Below are positions 32,782 through 41,206 of a stretch of DNA of 64,000 nt, piece by piece. The position numbers and the translations under genes are program-made. How positions within the stretch are numbered: position 1 is the first letter of the stretch; each line of letters opens with the position of its first letter. The stretch covers positions 248,001 to 312,000 of the forward strand of contig JAFKKV010000010.1 of the NCBI GenBank assembly GCA_017304475.1, given 5' to 3'. Under the pieces are notes generated by a model that was not told the origin of the DNA, made no database searches, and was given only the letters and a program-made list of their open reading frames with translations. The DNA is from Hyphomicrobiales bacterium (GTDB lineage Bacteria > Pseudomonadota > Alphaproteobacteria > Rhizobiales > Phreatobacteraceae).

Positions 32782-33522
32782 TCAGACCGGGGTGACATTG
32801 GGATCGCGGAAATCATCGCCGCGCCAGCTGCCCGGCCTTGGCTCGGACCTGTCGCGGTCGTTGGAGCGGCGGCGCGAACAGAAGGCCTTGGGGGCGCCGA
32901 ACAGCGACCTGAACGGCGCCGTCAGACGCTCGACATCATGCAGCGCACGCGCGGCGCGACCGGCCCTGGCAAGCCCCTCGTCCAGCGCCTTCATGGTCTT
33001 GGCGAGCGCCGGATCGTCGTCGTCGAGCCAGACCCCGAGGACCCGCGCGAACATCACCGCCATGCCCTGGGCCCGCAATGCACCGCCCCGGCCGCTGGTC
33101 TCGACGCCCGCCGCGGCCAGCATCCACTGGTGCGAACGAAGCGCCAGCCGGTTCAGTCCCATGGCGAGCGCCGCATCGCGCCGGGCGGCGCGCGCCAGAT
33201 TGCCGATCGCCGCCTTGTGCGGCCCCAGCACGTCGAGCCGGCGCATCAGGATGTCGAACAGCTTTTCCTTGGTCGGCTGGTCGGCCAGGTCGGCATCGAT
33301 GCCTTCGAGCACCGCGGTATCGACGCTCTTCACGAAGGCCGCGAGAATATCGAATTTGGAGCCGAACTCGCCGCGCAGCGCGGCCAGCGACAGGCCGGCC
33401 TTCTCGGCGATCTCGGCCAGCCCGATCTCGCGCGGCGGCTTGTCCGCGAGCAGCCCCATATAGGCCTCGACAATGGCGTCGCGCGGCGGCTGGGATGAGG
33501 CGGATTTAGAAGCCTTGGCCAT
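32782..33522 (-). CDS. TetR-family transcriptional regulator
   Basis: A 246-residue protein. The N-terminal 65 residues have the TetR helix-turn-helix: DAIVEAYMGLLADKPPREIGLAEIAEKAGLSLAALRGEFGSKFDILAAFV. The C-terminal domain is helical, then a basic tail of about 40 residues (CSRRRSNDRDRSEPRPG) that is longer than usual. It sits between csaA and proC on the same strand and may be expressed with them. Target genes are unknown; no palindrome near its start was noticed. Confidence 0.85.
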   Translation of the reverse strand: MAKASKSASSQPPRDAIVEAYMGLLADKPPREIGLAEIAEKAGLSLAALRGEFGSKFDILAAFVKSVDTAVLEGIDADLADQPTKEKLFDILMRRLDVLGPHKAAIGNLARAARRDAALAMGLNRLALRSHQWMLAAAGVETSGRGGALRAQGMAVMFARVLGVWLDDDDPALAKTMKALDEGLARAGRAARALHDVERLTAPFRSLFGAPKAFCSRRRSNDRDRSEPRPGSWRGDDFRDPNVTPV

Positions 33523-33591
33523 GCTGTCCTCCGGTCTCTTGCATCGACCCGGGTCCTGGGCCGACTCTTAGCTTGAGATAGGTGCGCGATC

Positions 33592-34452
33592 TCAGCCCGC
33601 CAGCTCGCGCGAGCGTTTCGTGGCGGCGGCGACCGCCGCCGCGAAGATCGGATCGATGCCGTCGGCCGCCATCAGGACCTGCAGCGCGGCATGGGTGGTG
33701 CCGTTCGGCGACGTGACATTCTGGCGCAAGGTCGCGGGTTCCACCGCCGGCGAGCGGTGCAGCAATTCCCCCGCCCCCTCGACGGTCGCGCGGGCGAGGC
33801 GGGCGGCGAGCTCGGGCGGCAGGCCGGCCGCGACGCCGGCCTTGGCCAGTGTTTCCGCCAGCAGGAAGACATAGGCCGGCCCGGATCCGGAAACGGCGGT
33901 GACCGCGTCGATCCAGTCCTCGCGCGCCAGCCATTCGACACGGCCGACCGCGCTCAGGAGATTGTCCACCAGAAGCCGCTGGGCTTCCCCGACATGCCGG
34001 TTGGCCGCCGCCCCGGTAATGCCACGGCCGACCGCCGCGGGCGTGTTCGGGATGGTGCGTACGACCGCCGTCTGCGCGCCGTAGACCTGCTCCATGCGCG
34101 CGATGGTCTTGCCGGCCATGACCGAGACCACGACAGTGGTCTTGCCGACCAGATGCCGGACCAGCGGCATGACCTCGTCCGCGAGCTGCGGCTTGACCGC
34201 CAGCACCAGGACGTCGGCAATCGCCGGCGACGGCGGATCGAGCGCGATGCCATGGGCGTCGATGATCGCGCGGATCGTCGCGGGCGGTTTCGGGTCGATC
34301 ACCGTGACGCGCCCCGGCGCCAGCCCGAGCTTCAGCCAGCCGGCCAGCAGCGCGCCGCCCATCTGGCCGGCCCCCACCAGCACGAGATGGCCGTTGAAGG
34401 CGTCGAGCGGCAATTTTTCAGGCGAGAGCGCGGCATGGGACAGGTTCGGCAT
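33592..34452 (-). CDS. proC: Pyrroline-5-carboxylate reductase
   Basis: A 286-residue enzyme for the last step of proline synthesis, reducing pyrroline-5-carboxylate with NAD(P)H. The Rossmann motif LVLVGAGQMGGALLAGW is at residues 23-39; VLAVKPQLADEV, VSVMAGKTI, RTIPNTPAAVGRG and AVSGSGPAYVF are the family blocks, and the C-terminal dimer region has LRQNVTSPNGTTHAAL. The ATG at 34452 is chosen over a GTG at 34476. It follows the YbjN-like gene by 54 bases. Confidence 0.95.
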   Translation of the reverse strand: MPNLSHAALSPEKLPLDAFNGHLVLVGAGQMGGALLAGWLKLGLAPGRVTVIDPKPPATIRAIIDAHGIALDPPSPAIADVLVLAVKPQLADEVMPLVRHLVGKTTVVVSVMAGKTIARMEQVYGAQTAVVRTIPNTPAAVGRGITGAAANRHVGEAQRLLVDNLLSAVGRVEWLAREDWIDAVTAVSGSGPAYVFLLAETLAKAGVAAGLPPELAARLARATVEGAGELLHRSPAVEPATLRQNVTSPNGTTHAALQVLMAADGIDPIFAAAVAAATKRSRELAG

Positions 34453-34506
34453 GACAACCTCGGTGGAATGATCCACCGAGATCGATACCCGCGCCGCGCC
34501 GCCCTG

Positions 34507-35010
34507 TCACGCCTCGCCGACGGTCTCGAACAAGGCCGAGTCCATGGCGTCGCGCGCGCTCTTGCCGGCCCAGACGACGAACTGGAAGGCCTGGTAATAG
34601 CGATCGCAGGCCTCGATCGCCGCATCGAGCTGGGCCTCGCATTGCCGCCCCGACGCTTCCGCGCCGCCGGCAAGCAGCAGGCCGTGGCGGAACATCACCA
34701 CGCCCTCCTGCGGCCAGAGGTCGAAATGGCCGAGCCAGAGCTGCTCGTTGGCGAGCTGAATCAGCTCCTTGACCTCGGCACGGCGCCGGTCCGGCACCTT
34801 GAGATCGAAGGCGCATGCCAGATGCAGCGATTCGATATCATCCATCCAGGTGAAGGAGGCATGATAGTCACCCCAGCGCCCTGCAACGGAAAGGGTGATC
34901 TCGTCATCGGCGGAGCGGTCGAACGACCAGTCGTTCAAGGCCGCCAGATTTTCCACGAGGTCGACAGGATTGACCTGGCGATCGGTGGTCTCAAAGTCGA
35001 TCAAGGACAT
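34507..35010 (-). CDS. YbjN domain-containing protein
   Basis: A 167-residue protein with the YbjN (DUF1790) domain across most of its length: LVENLAALNDWSFDR, WGDYHASFTWMDDIESLHLACAFD and LWLGHFDLWPQEGVVMFRHGLLL. The fold resembles type III secretion chaperones and CesT-like proteins. Bacterial members are linked to stress and regulation, but no mechanism is agreed. It is first in a minus unit with proC, a pairing common in alphaproteobacteria. The start at 35010 follows GGGGGCGGA. Confidence 0.88.
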   Translation of the reverse strand: MSLIDFETTDRQVNPVDLVENLAALNDWSFDRSADDEITLSVAGRWGDYHASFTWMDDIESLHLACAFDLKVPDRRRAEVKELIQLANEQLWLGHFDLWPQEGVVMFRHGLLLAGGAEASGRQCEAQLDAAIEACDRYYQAFQFVVWAGKSARDAMDSALFETVGEA

Positions 35011-35568
35011 TCCGCCCCCGTGCGGTTCGCTCGGTTGTCGGACAGACGCGACGGACGCAACTGGACAGGAGGACCTTTTCCGGGAGATCGGCGTCACCGC
35101 CGTCAACCGTTTGATTCGGCTACCCGAATCGATCCCTGACCAGACCCTAACGCAGGATGAAGGCGCTGCCTACTGACCCTGCAAGCGATCTTGGATTCGT
35201 CATGTTTCCGCAATCGCACCGTCGCGATTATCCACACGAGCCGGGCCGCAGTGCACAGCTCACTCGAGCCCGAACCAGAGGTTGCGGCGGCGGTCGGAAA
35301 AAATGTTCAAATTAGCTCGTTTTTTAGGCAGAAAGCCGAGACGTGCGGCATCCGAGATCCAGCCATGCACCCTCTTCTGTTGTGCGCTGCACACGAAAGC
35401 GCCATATCTGATGCGTCGACGGTGTTACGGAATACTTCCTCCCTGTGTTCCCATGTCGCCGTCGGCGTTCCCCTCTGGAAGGCGGCCGCAAGATGCCTAG
35501 CGTCAGCGGCCGAAACTCATAAAGCCGGGCTTTTCAGCTCGGCTTTTTTTTCGGCGGAACGGCCGGCC
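35011..35568. other. 558-base gap with a plus-strand terminator and no clear gene
   Basis: This is the largest gap of the window. It holds the YbjN promoter at its left end. A 65-codon plus ORF at 35303-35500 has composition unlike a conserved protein (many Cys, Arg and Pro), and I do not call it. A good hairpin with eight T on the plus strand ends the region at 35551, so a short plus-strand RNA from roughly 35150-35520 is possible. Base composition here is clearly less GC-rich than in flanking genes. Confidence 0.45.
35521..35551 (+). terminator. Rho-independent terminator, plus strand
   Basis: AAAGCCGGGC pairs with GCTCGGCTTT (one G-T), loop TTTTCA, followed by eight T. On minus the T run is poor (TTATGAG), but it lies 18 bases after the end of the EF-G-like gene and could help stop that transcript too. 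Confidence 0.75.
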
Positions 35569-37617
35569 TCAGGCCGCGGCGCGCGCCTGCACGATCTTGT
35601 CGGCTTCACGGCCGGTCAGTTCGGCCAGATGGTCGAAGCGCGAGGTGAAGGTGCCGACGCCGGCCGTCACCGAACGGATCTCGACGATCAGGTCGCCGAT
35701 CTCCGATTCCGGCATCAGCGCGGCCACCACGTCCCAGCCGGCCCAGCCGTCGCGGCTGTCGAAGCCGAGAATCTGCCCGCGCCGCCCCGATACGATCGCA
35801 TTGATCTTGGCGGTCGCCTCGGAGGGAACCGCCACCTCGACACGATGGATCGGCTCCAGCAGCACCGCATGGCATGCCGGCAGGGCCTCCTGGATGGCGA
35901 TCCTGCCAGCCTGCTGAAACGCCATGTCGGAGGAATCGACGGTGTGATAGCTGCCGTCGGTCAGGGTCACGCCAATATCGACCACCGGGAAACCCAGCGG
36001 CCCTTTCCTGATCGTGTCCTCGATGCCGTCCTTCACCGCGGGAATATATTGCTTCGGCACGACGCCGCCGGTGATCTTGTCCGAGAAGATGAAGCCCTCG
36101 CCGCGCCCGAGCGGCCTGACATCGATCACCACGTCGCCGAACTGCCCATGCCCGCCGGACTGCTTGCGGTGACGCCCGCGGATGCCCGTGGCGCTTTTCT
36201 TGATCGTCTCGCGATAGCCGACGCCGGGCTTGGCCTGGTTGACGGCGATGCCGTAGCGGCCGGCAAGCTTGGCCACCGCCACCCGCAAATGCATCTCCCC
36301 CTGGCCCGAAAGCACCATCTCGGCGGTCTCGCCGGCATGGACGACCGAGAGCGAGGGATCCTCGTCGGCGAGCTTGGCGAGCGTCAGTCCCAACTTGACG
36401 TCGTCCTTGCGGTCTTTCGCCGAAAGCGCGGCCGACAGCACCGGCTGAGGCGGCGGCGCATCGGCCAGTCGCGCATGCGGCGTCTTGGCCGTGGTCACGG
36501 CATCGCCGGTCGCCACATGGTCGAGCTTGCCGAAGGCGACCGTGTCGCCGGCCCGCGCCTCCGTGACCTTTTCCAGCGCCGGGCCGAACATCCTGAACAG
36601 GCCTGACGTGCGCTCGGTATGGCCGCTCGAGCCCGTGAGCATGGCGCCATCGGTGACCGCGCCCGAGAGGATGCGCGACACCGAAAGCTTGCCGCCATGG
36701 GCGGTATGAACGGTCTTCATCACATGCGCGACGGCGGCATCCGGCTTGACGCCCAGGCGATCGGCGGCCTCCTCGACGGAGGGCACGTCGTGGCGCAGCG
36801 TCTTCATCAGGCGTAGCACGCCATTGGTCCGGGTCGCCGAGCCGAACAGGACCGGACAGACCAGCCCGTCACGCAGTTCCTTGCCGAGATCGTCGAAGAC
36901 CTTGTCGCGCGGCGGCTCGAGGTCGCTGAGCAGGGCCTCCATCAATTCGTCGTCGTGATCGGCGAGCGTTTCGAGCATGGAAAAGCGGGCGTCGCGATTG
37001 CGCGTCAGGTCGTCGCCGTCCAGCGGCACCACCATGGAAGCGGCATGTTCGCGGTAGACGAAGGCGCGCTCAAGCGCCAGGTCGACGAAACCGGAGACGA
37101 TGCCGTTCGACCAGATCGGGATCTGGCGCAGCAGCAAGGGCACACGCGAGGCCGGCCGCAGCGTCGTCAGCGTCTCGCGGATGCGCTTGTCGGCCTTGTC
37201 GATCTTGTTGATGAACAGGATGCGCGGAATGCCGCGATCCTCGAGCTCCCGGAGAATGACCCCGAGCGCGGGGACCTTCTTCTCGTCGGCTTCGCAAACC
37301 ACCACCGCGGCATCGACCGCCGGCACGATATTGCGCATCTCATGCAGGAAATCGACCGAGCCCGGGCAATCGATGAACGTATAGCTTTCGCCCATGAAAT
37401 TGGTCGTGGCGATTCCCGCCTCGATGCTCATCTTGAACTGCCGCGCCTCGGCGCTGGCATCGGCGACGGTCGTCCCGGTCTCCACCGATCCCATGCGCTG
37501 CAGGGCGCCGGTGCGCTCCAGGATGGCCTCGAGCAGCGTGGTCTTGCCGCTCTGGAACGGGCCCACCAGCGCGATGCACCGGGGACCCGTTGCTCTTCTG
37601 CCGCCTGCTTCACCCAT
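35569..37617 (-). CDS. Elongation factor G-like GTPase
   Basis: A 682-residue translational GTPase related to EF-G. G1 is GPFQSGKTTLLEA, G3 is DCPGSVDF and G4 is NKIDKAD, so GTP binding is likely. Domains follow EF-G order, with SGQGEMHLRVAVAKL in domain III and RGRHRKQSGGHGQFGDVVIDV and GFPVVDIGVTLTDGSYH in domain IV, ending in a domain V-like ATAKINAIVSGRRGQILGFD. Switch I is EAGIATTNFMGE rather than RGITI, so this is the divergent EF-G-like paralogue of many alphaproteobacteria, not the housekeeping fusA. The start at 37617 has CGAGGGAAC upstream. Its cellular role is not established. Confidence 0.87.
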   Translation of the reverse strand: MGEAGGRRATGPRCIALVGPFQSGKTTLLEAILERTGALQRMGSVETGTTVADASAEARQFKMSIEAGIATTNFMGESYTFIDCPGSVDFLHEMRNIVPAVDAAVVVCEADEKKVPALGVILRELEDRGIPRILFINKIDKADKRIRETLTTLRPASRVPLLLRQIPIWSNGIVSGFVDLALERAFVYREHAASMVVPLDGDDLTRNRDARFSMLETLADHDDELMEALLSDLEPPRDKVFDDLGKELRDGLVCPVLFGSATRTNGVLRLMKTLRHDVPSVEEAADRLGVKPDAAVAHVMKTVHTAHGGKLSVSRILSGAVTDGAMLTGSSGHTERTSGLFRMFGPALEKVTEARAGDTVAFGKLDHVATGDAVTTAKTPHARLADAPPPQPVLSAALSAKDRKDDVKLGLTLAKLADEDPSLSVVHAGETAEMVLSGQGEMHLRVAVAKLAGRYGIAVNQAKPGVGYRETIKKSATGIRGRHRKQSGGHGQFGDVVIDVRPLGRGEGFIFSDKITGGVVPKQYIPAVKDGIEDTIRKGPLGFPVVDIGVTLTDGSYHTVDSSDMAFQQAGRIAIQEALPACHAVLLEPIHRVEVAVPSEATAKINAIVSGRRGQILGFDSRDGWAGWDVVAALMPESEIGDLIVEIRSVTAGVGTFTSRFDHLAELTGREADKIVQARAAA

Positions 37618-37806
37618 GGCAGTTCCCTCGTCGATCAGGGCCCGGGCTAGAAGGTCGACCCGGAAGTGACGGGACAAACGGAGGGTCTTGTTGATGGGAC
37701 CTCACGTGCGACCAATGCTCGCGCCGCCGCCGCGCGGACGCAAGGGATCAATCTCGCGCTGCAGCGAAAGATGCGTGGCCGACGGTCGGGCGTGGGATGG
37801 GCGGTT

Positions 37807-37980
37807 TCAGCGTGCCGGCGGCCGGCGCGTCGTGCCGGTGATGATGGCGTCATCCGGGTTCACGCCGCGATCGCGATGGGCAACGCTTTGCGAGCCGTCC
37901 AGATGGGCCGTGCTGCGATCGACATATTGAGCGAAGACCACCGCGGCGGCGGCGATCAGAAAAAGCACGAAACGGGACAT
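37807..37980 (-). CDS. Small exported or membrane-anchored protein, 57 residues
   Basis: A short frame with a GAGGTTCTGGA ribosome binding site before the ATG. The first 20 residues, MSRFVLFLIAAAAVVFAQYV, are a membrane anchor or signal peptide; the rest is polar, with a HLDGSQSVAHRDRG stretch and a basic RRPPAR end. I do not recognise a family. The gene lies 189 bases upstream of the EF-G-like gene on the same strand. Signal-like N terminus, ribosome binding site and in-frame length support a real gene, but conservation is untested. Confidence 0.5.
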   Translation of the reverse strand: MSRFVLFLIAAAAVVFAQYVDRSTAHLDGSQSVAHRDRGVNPDDAIITGTTRRPPAR

Positions 37981-38289
37981 TCCAGAACCTCACGCAAAAC
38001 TGAAAGGTGTCGGAATTCCATTATCGATCGATCAAGGTTAAGACCGGGTTCATGCTTCGGAAACCTTTTCCGCCCATGATTTCACGCAGTCGTGACAGCC
38101 TGCCGCATTTTTGCCTGCAATTATCGCCGCACCGTCATCGTTGAGCGAAGCGCCGGCCCCATTCTGGCATGACAGTGCACGCATCGGGATTGAACTGAGC
38201 GGAACGGACGGCGCGGCCTTGGCTTGCGCCGCGAACCTTTTCCCCGCTCGGGCGTTCCCGGGATAGTCCGGATCGACGGAGACCGTTTC
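37981..38289. other. Intergenic region with possible EcfG-type promoter
   Basis: A 309-base gap between divergent small-protein genes. CGAAC at 38232-38236 and CGTT at 38253-38256, with a 16-base spacer, resemble the alphaproteobacterial EcfG general-stress promoter (GGAAC-N16/17-CGTT) with one mismatch; it lies 34 bases before the downstream start. The palindrome ATCGATCGAT lies at the left end. No coding frame is supported. Confidence 0.35.
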
Positions 38290-38598
38290 ATGCCTCGTGC
38301 TTCGCATCCCCTGCTTCGAAGGCCCGGCCGCCGCGGTTTCCCGCAGGCGCATCCGCGCGTTCCCACCATCATCTCCGCCGGCGTCGTCATCGCGCTGCTG
38401 GTGGCGCTCGCCGTTGCCGCCTTCTTCCTGTCGTCCGAGCTGGTCGACCCCTCCACGTTCGAGGACGGCGCCGATCCGGAAACCCTGGTCATGTCCGGCA
38501 CCGTGCTGATCGCCATTCTGGGCTTTTCCGGCCTGCTGGTGCACATGCTGCGCAAGGGCGCCAACAGCCACGACAAGGACCCGATCGTTCCGGTCTGA
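38290..38598 (+). CDS. Small hypothetical membrane protein
   Basis: A 102-residue protein with a basic N terminus (RASHPLLRRPGRRG) and two membrane segments, IISAGVVIALLVALAVAAFFL at about 29-49 and VMSGTVLIAILGFSGLLVHML near 69-89, joined by an acidic loop SSELVDPSTFEDGADPETL. Both ends should be on the cytosolic side by the positive-inside rule. No family recognised. It stands alone, followed by a terminator, and a possible stress-type promoter lies upstream. Confidence 0.6.
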   Translation: MPRASHPLLRRPGRRGFPQAHPRVPTIISAGVVIALLVALAVAAFFLSSELVDPSTFEDGADPETLVMSGTVLIAILGFSGLLVHMLRKGANSHDKDPIVPV

Positions 38599-38627
38599 GC
38601 CGGTCGCACCGCTCGGCAGGCATCTCG

Positions 38628-38664
38628 AAACCCGCGTGGACCGCCGTCCCGCGGGTTTTGTTTT
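38628..38664 (+). terminator. Rho-independent terminator
   Basis: AAACCCGCG pairs with CGCGGGTTT around a 13-base loop, followed by TGTTTTG. It ends the small membrane protein transcript, 29 bases past its stop. Confidence 0.8.
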
Positions 38665-38731
38665 GAGGCGGCGGCTCTATCTAAGGTCACACAGCCCGCG
38701 CTGGGAAAGCGCCGTTCGCCGGGAGAATGCC

Positions 38732-39859
38732 GTGCGCCTCGCCGTTCTTGCCCTGAGCCTGATCCTGCTCGCCGGACCGGCGCCGGCACAGACCGCTGCC
38801 GGCGGCGACGAGCAGCTCGACGTTCGGGTCGTCGCGCGCGGGCTCGAACATCCCTGGGGACTGGCCTTCCTGCCCGATGGACGCATGCTGGTGACGGAGC
38901 GGCCCGGGCGCCTGCGCCTCATCGAGCGCGACGGGCGGATCCTGCCGCCGCTCTCCGGCGTGCCCACGGTCCACGCCATCGGCCAGGGCGGCCTGCTCGG
39001 TATCGCGCTCGATCCGCAATTCGCCGAAAACCGCCTGATCTATCTGAGCTTCGCCGAGCGGCGCTCGGGCGACACCAATGCCACGGCGGTGTTCCGTGGC
39101 CGGCTCAACCTGGCCGGTACCGGCCTCGAGGCCGGCCGCGTCATCTATCGCCAGGAACCGGCTTTCGCCAGCCGCCTGCATTTCGGCTCCCGGCTCGTCT
39201 TCGATCGATCCGGCGCGCTGTTCGTCACATCGGGCGAGCGTTTCCAATTGCCCAATGAAAGCCAGAACCCGGCCAATACCATCGGCAAGATCGTCCGGAT
39301 CACCACGGACGGCACGCCGGCCGGCGGCAATCCCGGCGCGAGCCGCCCCGGCTGGAATCCCGCGATCTGGTCGATTGGCCACCGCAATGTCCAGGGTGCC
39401 GCCCTGCACCCCGAGACCGGGGAATTATGGATCACCAATCACGGGCCGCGCGGCGGCGACGGTCTCTACGTCGCCCGCGCCGGCCGCAATTATGGCTGGC
39501 CGCTGATTTCCTACGGGACCCATTACGACGGCCGGCCGGTCAATGGCGGCGCCACCGCGGCGGAGGGCCTGGAACAGCCGCTGGTCCATTGGACGCCGTC
39601 GATCGCCCCCTCCGGCCTGACCTTTTATACCGGTACGCTGTTCCCGGCCTGGCGCGGCAACCTCATTTCCGGCGCCCTGGCCGGGCAGATGCTCGTGCGC
39701 ATCGTTCTCGACGGCGAGCGTGTGGTCGAGCAGAAGCGGCTCCTGACCGATCTCGGCCAGCGCTTCCGCGATGTCCAGCAAGGGCCCGACGGCGCGCTCT
39801 GGCTGCTGACCGATTCAGCCGACGGCCAACTGCTCAGCGTCAGGCCGAAAGGACGTTAG
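38732..39859 (+). CDS. PQQ-dependent aldose sugar dehydrogenase, soluble type
   Basis: A 375-residue periplasmic beta-propeller of the YliI/sGDH group. A GTG start at 38732 is chosen because GGGAGA precedes it and it gives a signal peptide VRLAVLALSLILLAGPAPAQ. Family motifs are GLEHPWGLAFLPDGRMLVTERPGRL, GQGGLLGIALDPQF, the SRLHFGSRLVFD and WSIGHRNVQGAALHPETGELW blades and HGPRGGDGLY, near the PQQ and calcium site. It should oxidise aldose sugars with PQQ, passing electrons to the respiratory chain. PQQ synthesis genes are not in the window. Confidence 0.9.
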   Translation: MRLAVLALSLILLAGPAPAQTAAGGDEQLDVRVVARGLEHPWGLAFLPDGRMLVTERPGRLRLIERDGRILPPLSGVPTVHAIGQGGLLGIALDPQFAENRLIYLSFAERRSGDTNATAVFRGRLNLAGTGLEAGRVIYRQEPAFASRLHFGSRLVFDRSGALFVTSGERFQLPNESQNPANTIGKIVRITTDGTPAGGNPGASRPGWNPAIWSIGHRNVQGAALHPETGELWITNHGPRGGDGLYVARAGRNYGWPLISYGTHYDGRPVNGGATAAEGLEQPLVHWTPSIAPSGLTFYTGTLFPAWRGNLISGALAGQMLVRIVLDGERVVEQKRLLTDLGQRFRDVQQGPDGALWLLTDSADGQLLSVRPKGR

Positions 39860-39913
39860 AGCCGAAGCCTCGGTCCGGCGGCGCCAGCGCTGCGCGTCGC
39901 CCCCTCACCCGGC

Positions 39914-40690
39914 TCACACCTCGGCGATGCGCGGATGCGGCGTCAGCACCACGCAATGATGGCCCATGGCATCGCCGCCCAGGATGAAATGCTGGGCCGC
40001 GAAACTGCTCATCAGGTCATTTTCATAAAGGCGAACCGCGTCGGCGCGGCAGATCAGGAATTTCGGCGCGGCGACGATGTCCTCGCGGTCGATCACGCAC
40101 ATCAGCCGCATGTCGGGATGGCGCTTCAGATAGTCGTGCACCGCCACGACCAGGAAGGGATAGCCGGGGTGCAGCATGTCGTCGAGGCAGATCAGGCCCT
40201 GCGGATGCAGGCTGCGATGGGCGAGCGTCAGGTCGTGGGTCAGGGCATCAGGCGAATGATCGCCGTCGATATGGATGAAGCGCAGCGGCCGGCCGCCGGT
40301 CAGGCCGGCAAAGTCCTCGGGGCTCAAGGTGCCGGTATCGAAGGGGCGCGGCGTGAACCGTTCCGCCGTCAGGCCGTGCCGGGCCGCGCTGGCCGTCAGC
40401 CGGTCGAGCACCTGGTCGTCGGGCCAGGAAAACAGGTCGAAGCCATAGGCATGTTCGCCGGGCGCCAGGGCCAGCGCCATGGCGATGAAGAACCGCCCTT
40501 CGAACGTGCCGATCTCGGCGACGCCGCCGCGAATGCCCATTTCGGTCTGGCGGCGCATGATATGGCCACAAATGGTGGCGGAGAAGCGTGACGACATGCC
40601 CCTCACCCGATCGAAGCCGTCGCCGAGATAGTGATCGAGCGCCGCGATGCCGCTCGCAAAAGCTGTTGTCATGCCTTCCGCCATTGTCAT
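39914..40690 (-). CDS. Class I SAM-dependent methyltransferase-like protein
   Basis: A 258-residue protein. The SAM motif I is GGVAEIGTFEGRFFIAMAL (about residues 57-75), followed by AYGFDLFSW as the acidic strand and the FIHIDGDHSPDAL and GLICLDDMLHPGYPF segments of the Methyltransf_24 group, often found in polysaccharide or secondary metabolite loci. ATGs at 40690 and 40672 are both possible starts. The gene stands alone. Substrate is unknown. Confidence 0.75.
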   Translation of the reverse strand: MTMAEGMTTAFASGIAALDHYLGDGFDRVRGMSSRFSATICGHIMRRQTEMGIRGGVAEIGTFEGRFFIAMALALAPGEHAYGFDLFSWPDDQVLDRLTASAARHGLTAERFTPRPFDTGTLSPEDFAGLTGGRPLRFIHIDGDHSPDALTHDLTLAHRSLHPQGLICLDDMLHPGYPFLVVAVHDYLKRHPDMRLMCVIDREDIVAAPKFLICRADAVRLYENDLMSSFAAQHFILGGDAMGHHCVVLTPHPRIAEV

Positions 40691-40845
40691 GCCCGCCCCC
40701 GCGCGCCCTTGAGACCAGGCACGCACCGCACGTTACAGGCACTTTCCGACAGGCCGGCGAAAATTATCGCCGCCGTAACGCGGCTGCGACCATCACGCGC
40801 AGCACCTTGGCCATGGTGGCCGGCACATCGCCCGGCCTTGCCGGA

Positions 40846-41109
40846 TCAGCCGTAACGAAGCTTCAGCCCGACAATGGTCAGTTGCAGCGCCAGCGACACC
40901 GAATTGGCCAGGACCAGCGGCAGGTCGCCGAGCGACAGGCCGTAGATGAGCCAGAGCAGGATGCCACCGGTGAAGGCGGAATAGGCCGGCAGCGAGATCG
41001 CCCGGGTGTCCCGCGTCCGGATGATGTGCCATGCCTGCGGGACCCAGCAGAGTGTCGTAACGATTGCCGCAGCCAATCCGATAAGATGAATGAGGGTCGG
41101 CGCAAGCAT
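40846..41109 (-). CDS. SemiSWEET-type sugar transporter
   Basis: An 87-residue protein with three membrane helices, the size of a bacterial SemiSWEET that dimerises to form a full carrier. The PQ-loop signature is seen as CWVPQAWHIIRTRDTRAIS at about residues 22-40, followed by WLIYGLSLGD and a last helix. The Pro-Gln of the motif is intact. The start at 41109 is chosen because it gives the normal length. It is divergent from msrP. Confidence 0.9.
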   Translation of the reverse strand: MLAPTLIHLIGLAAAIVTTLCWVPQAWHIIRTRDTRAISLPAYSAFTGGILLWLIYGLSLGDLPLVLANSVSLALQLTIVGLKLRYG

Positions 41110-41206
41110 GATGCCTCCAGCGGCGCTGAACGGGACTCGCCGCAGCGTGATTTGTCCATGGACGGCAGCTTCTATAAGGCTTGATCGCTGCCGAAGGGAG
41201 ACCTCG

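Noticed and set aside
35303..35500. 65-codon plus frame in the large gap
   Set aside because: Odd composition rich in Cys, Arg and Pro, no family and no ribosome binding site; kept only as part of the possible RNA region.
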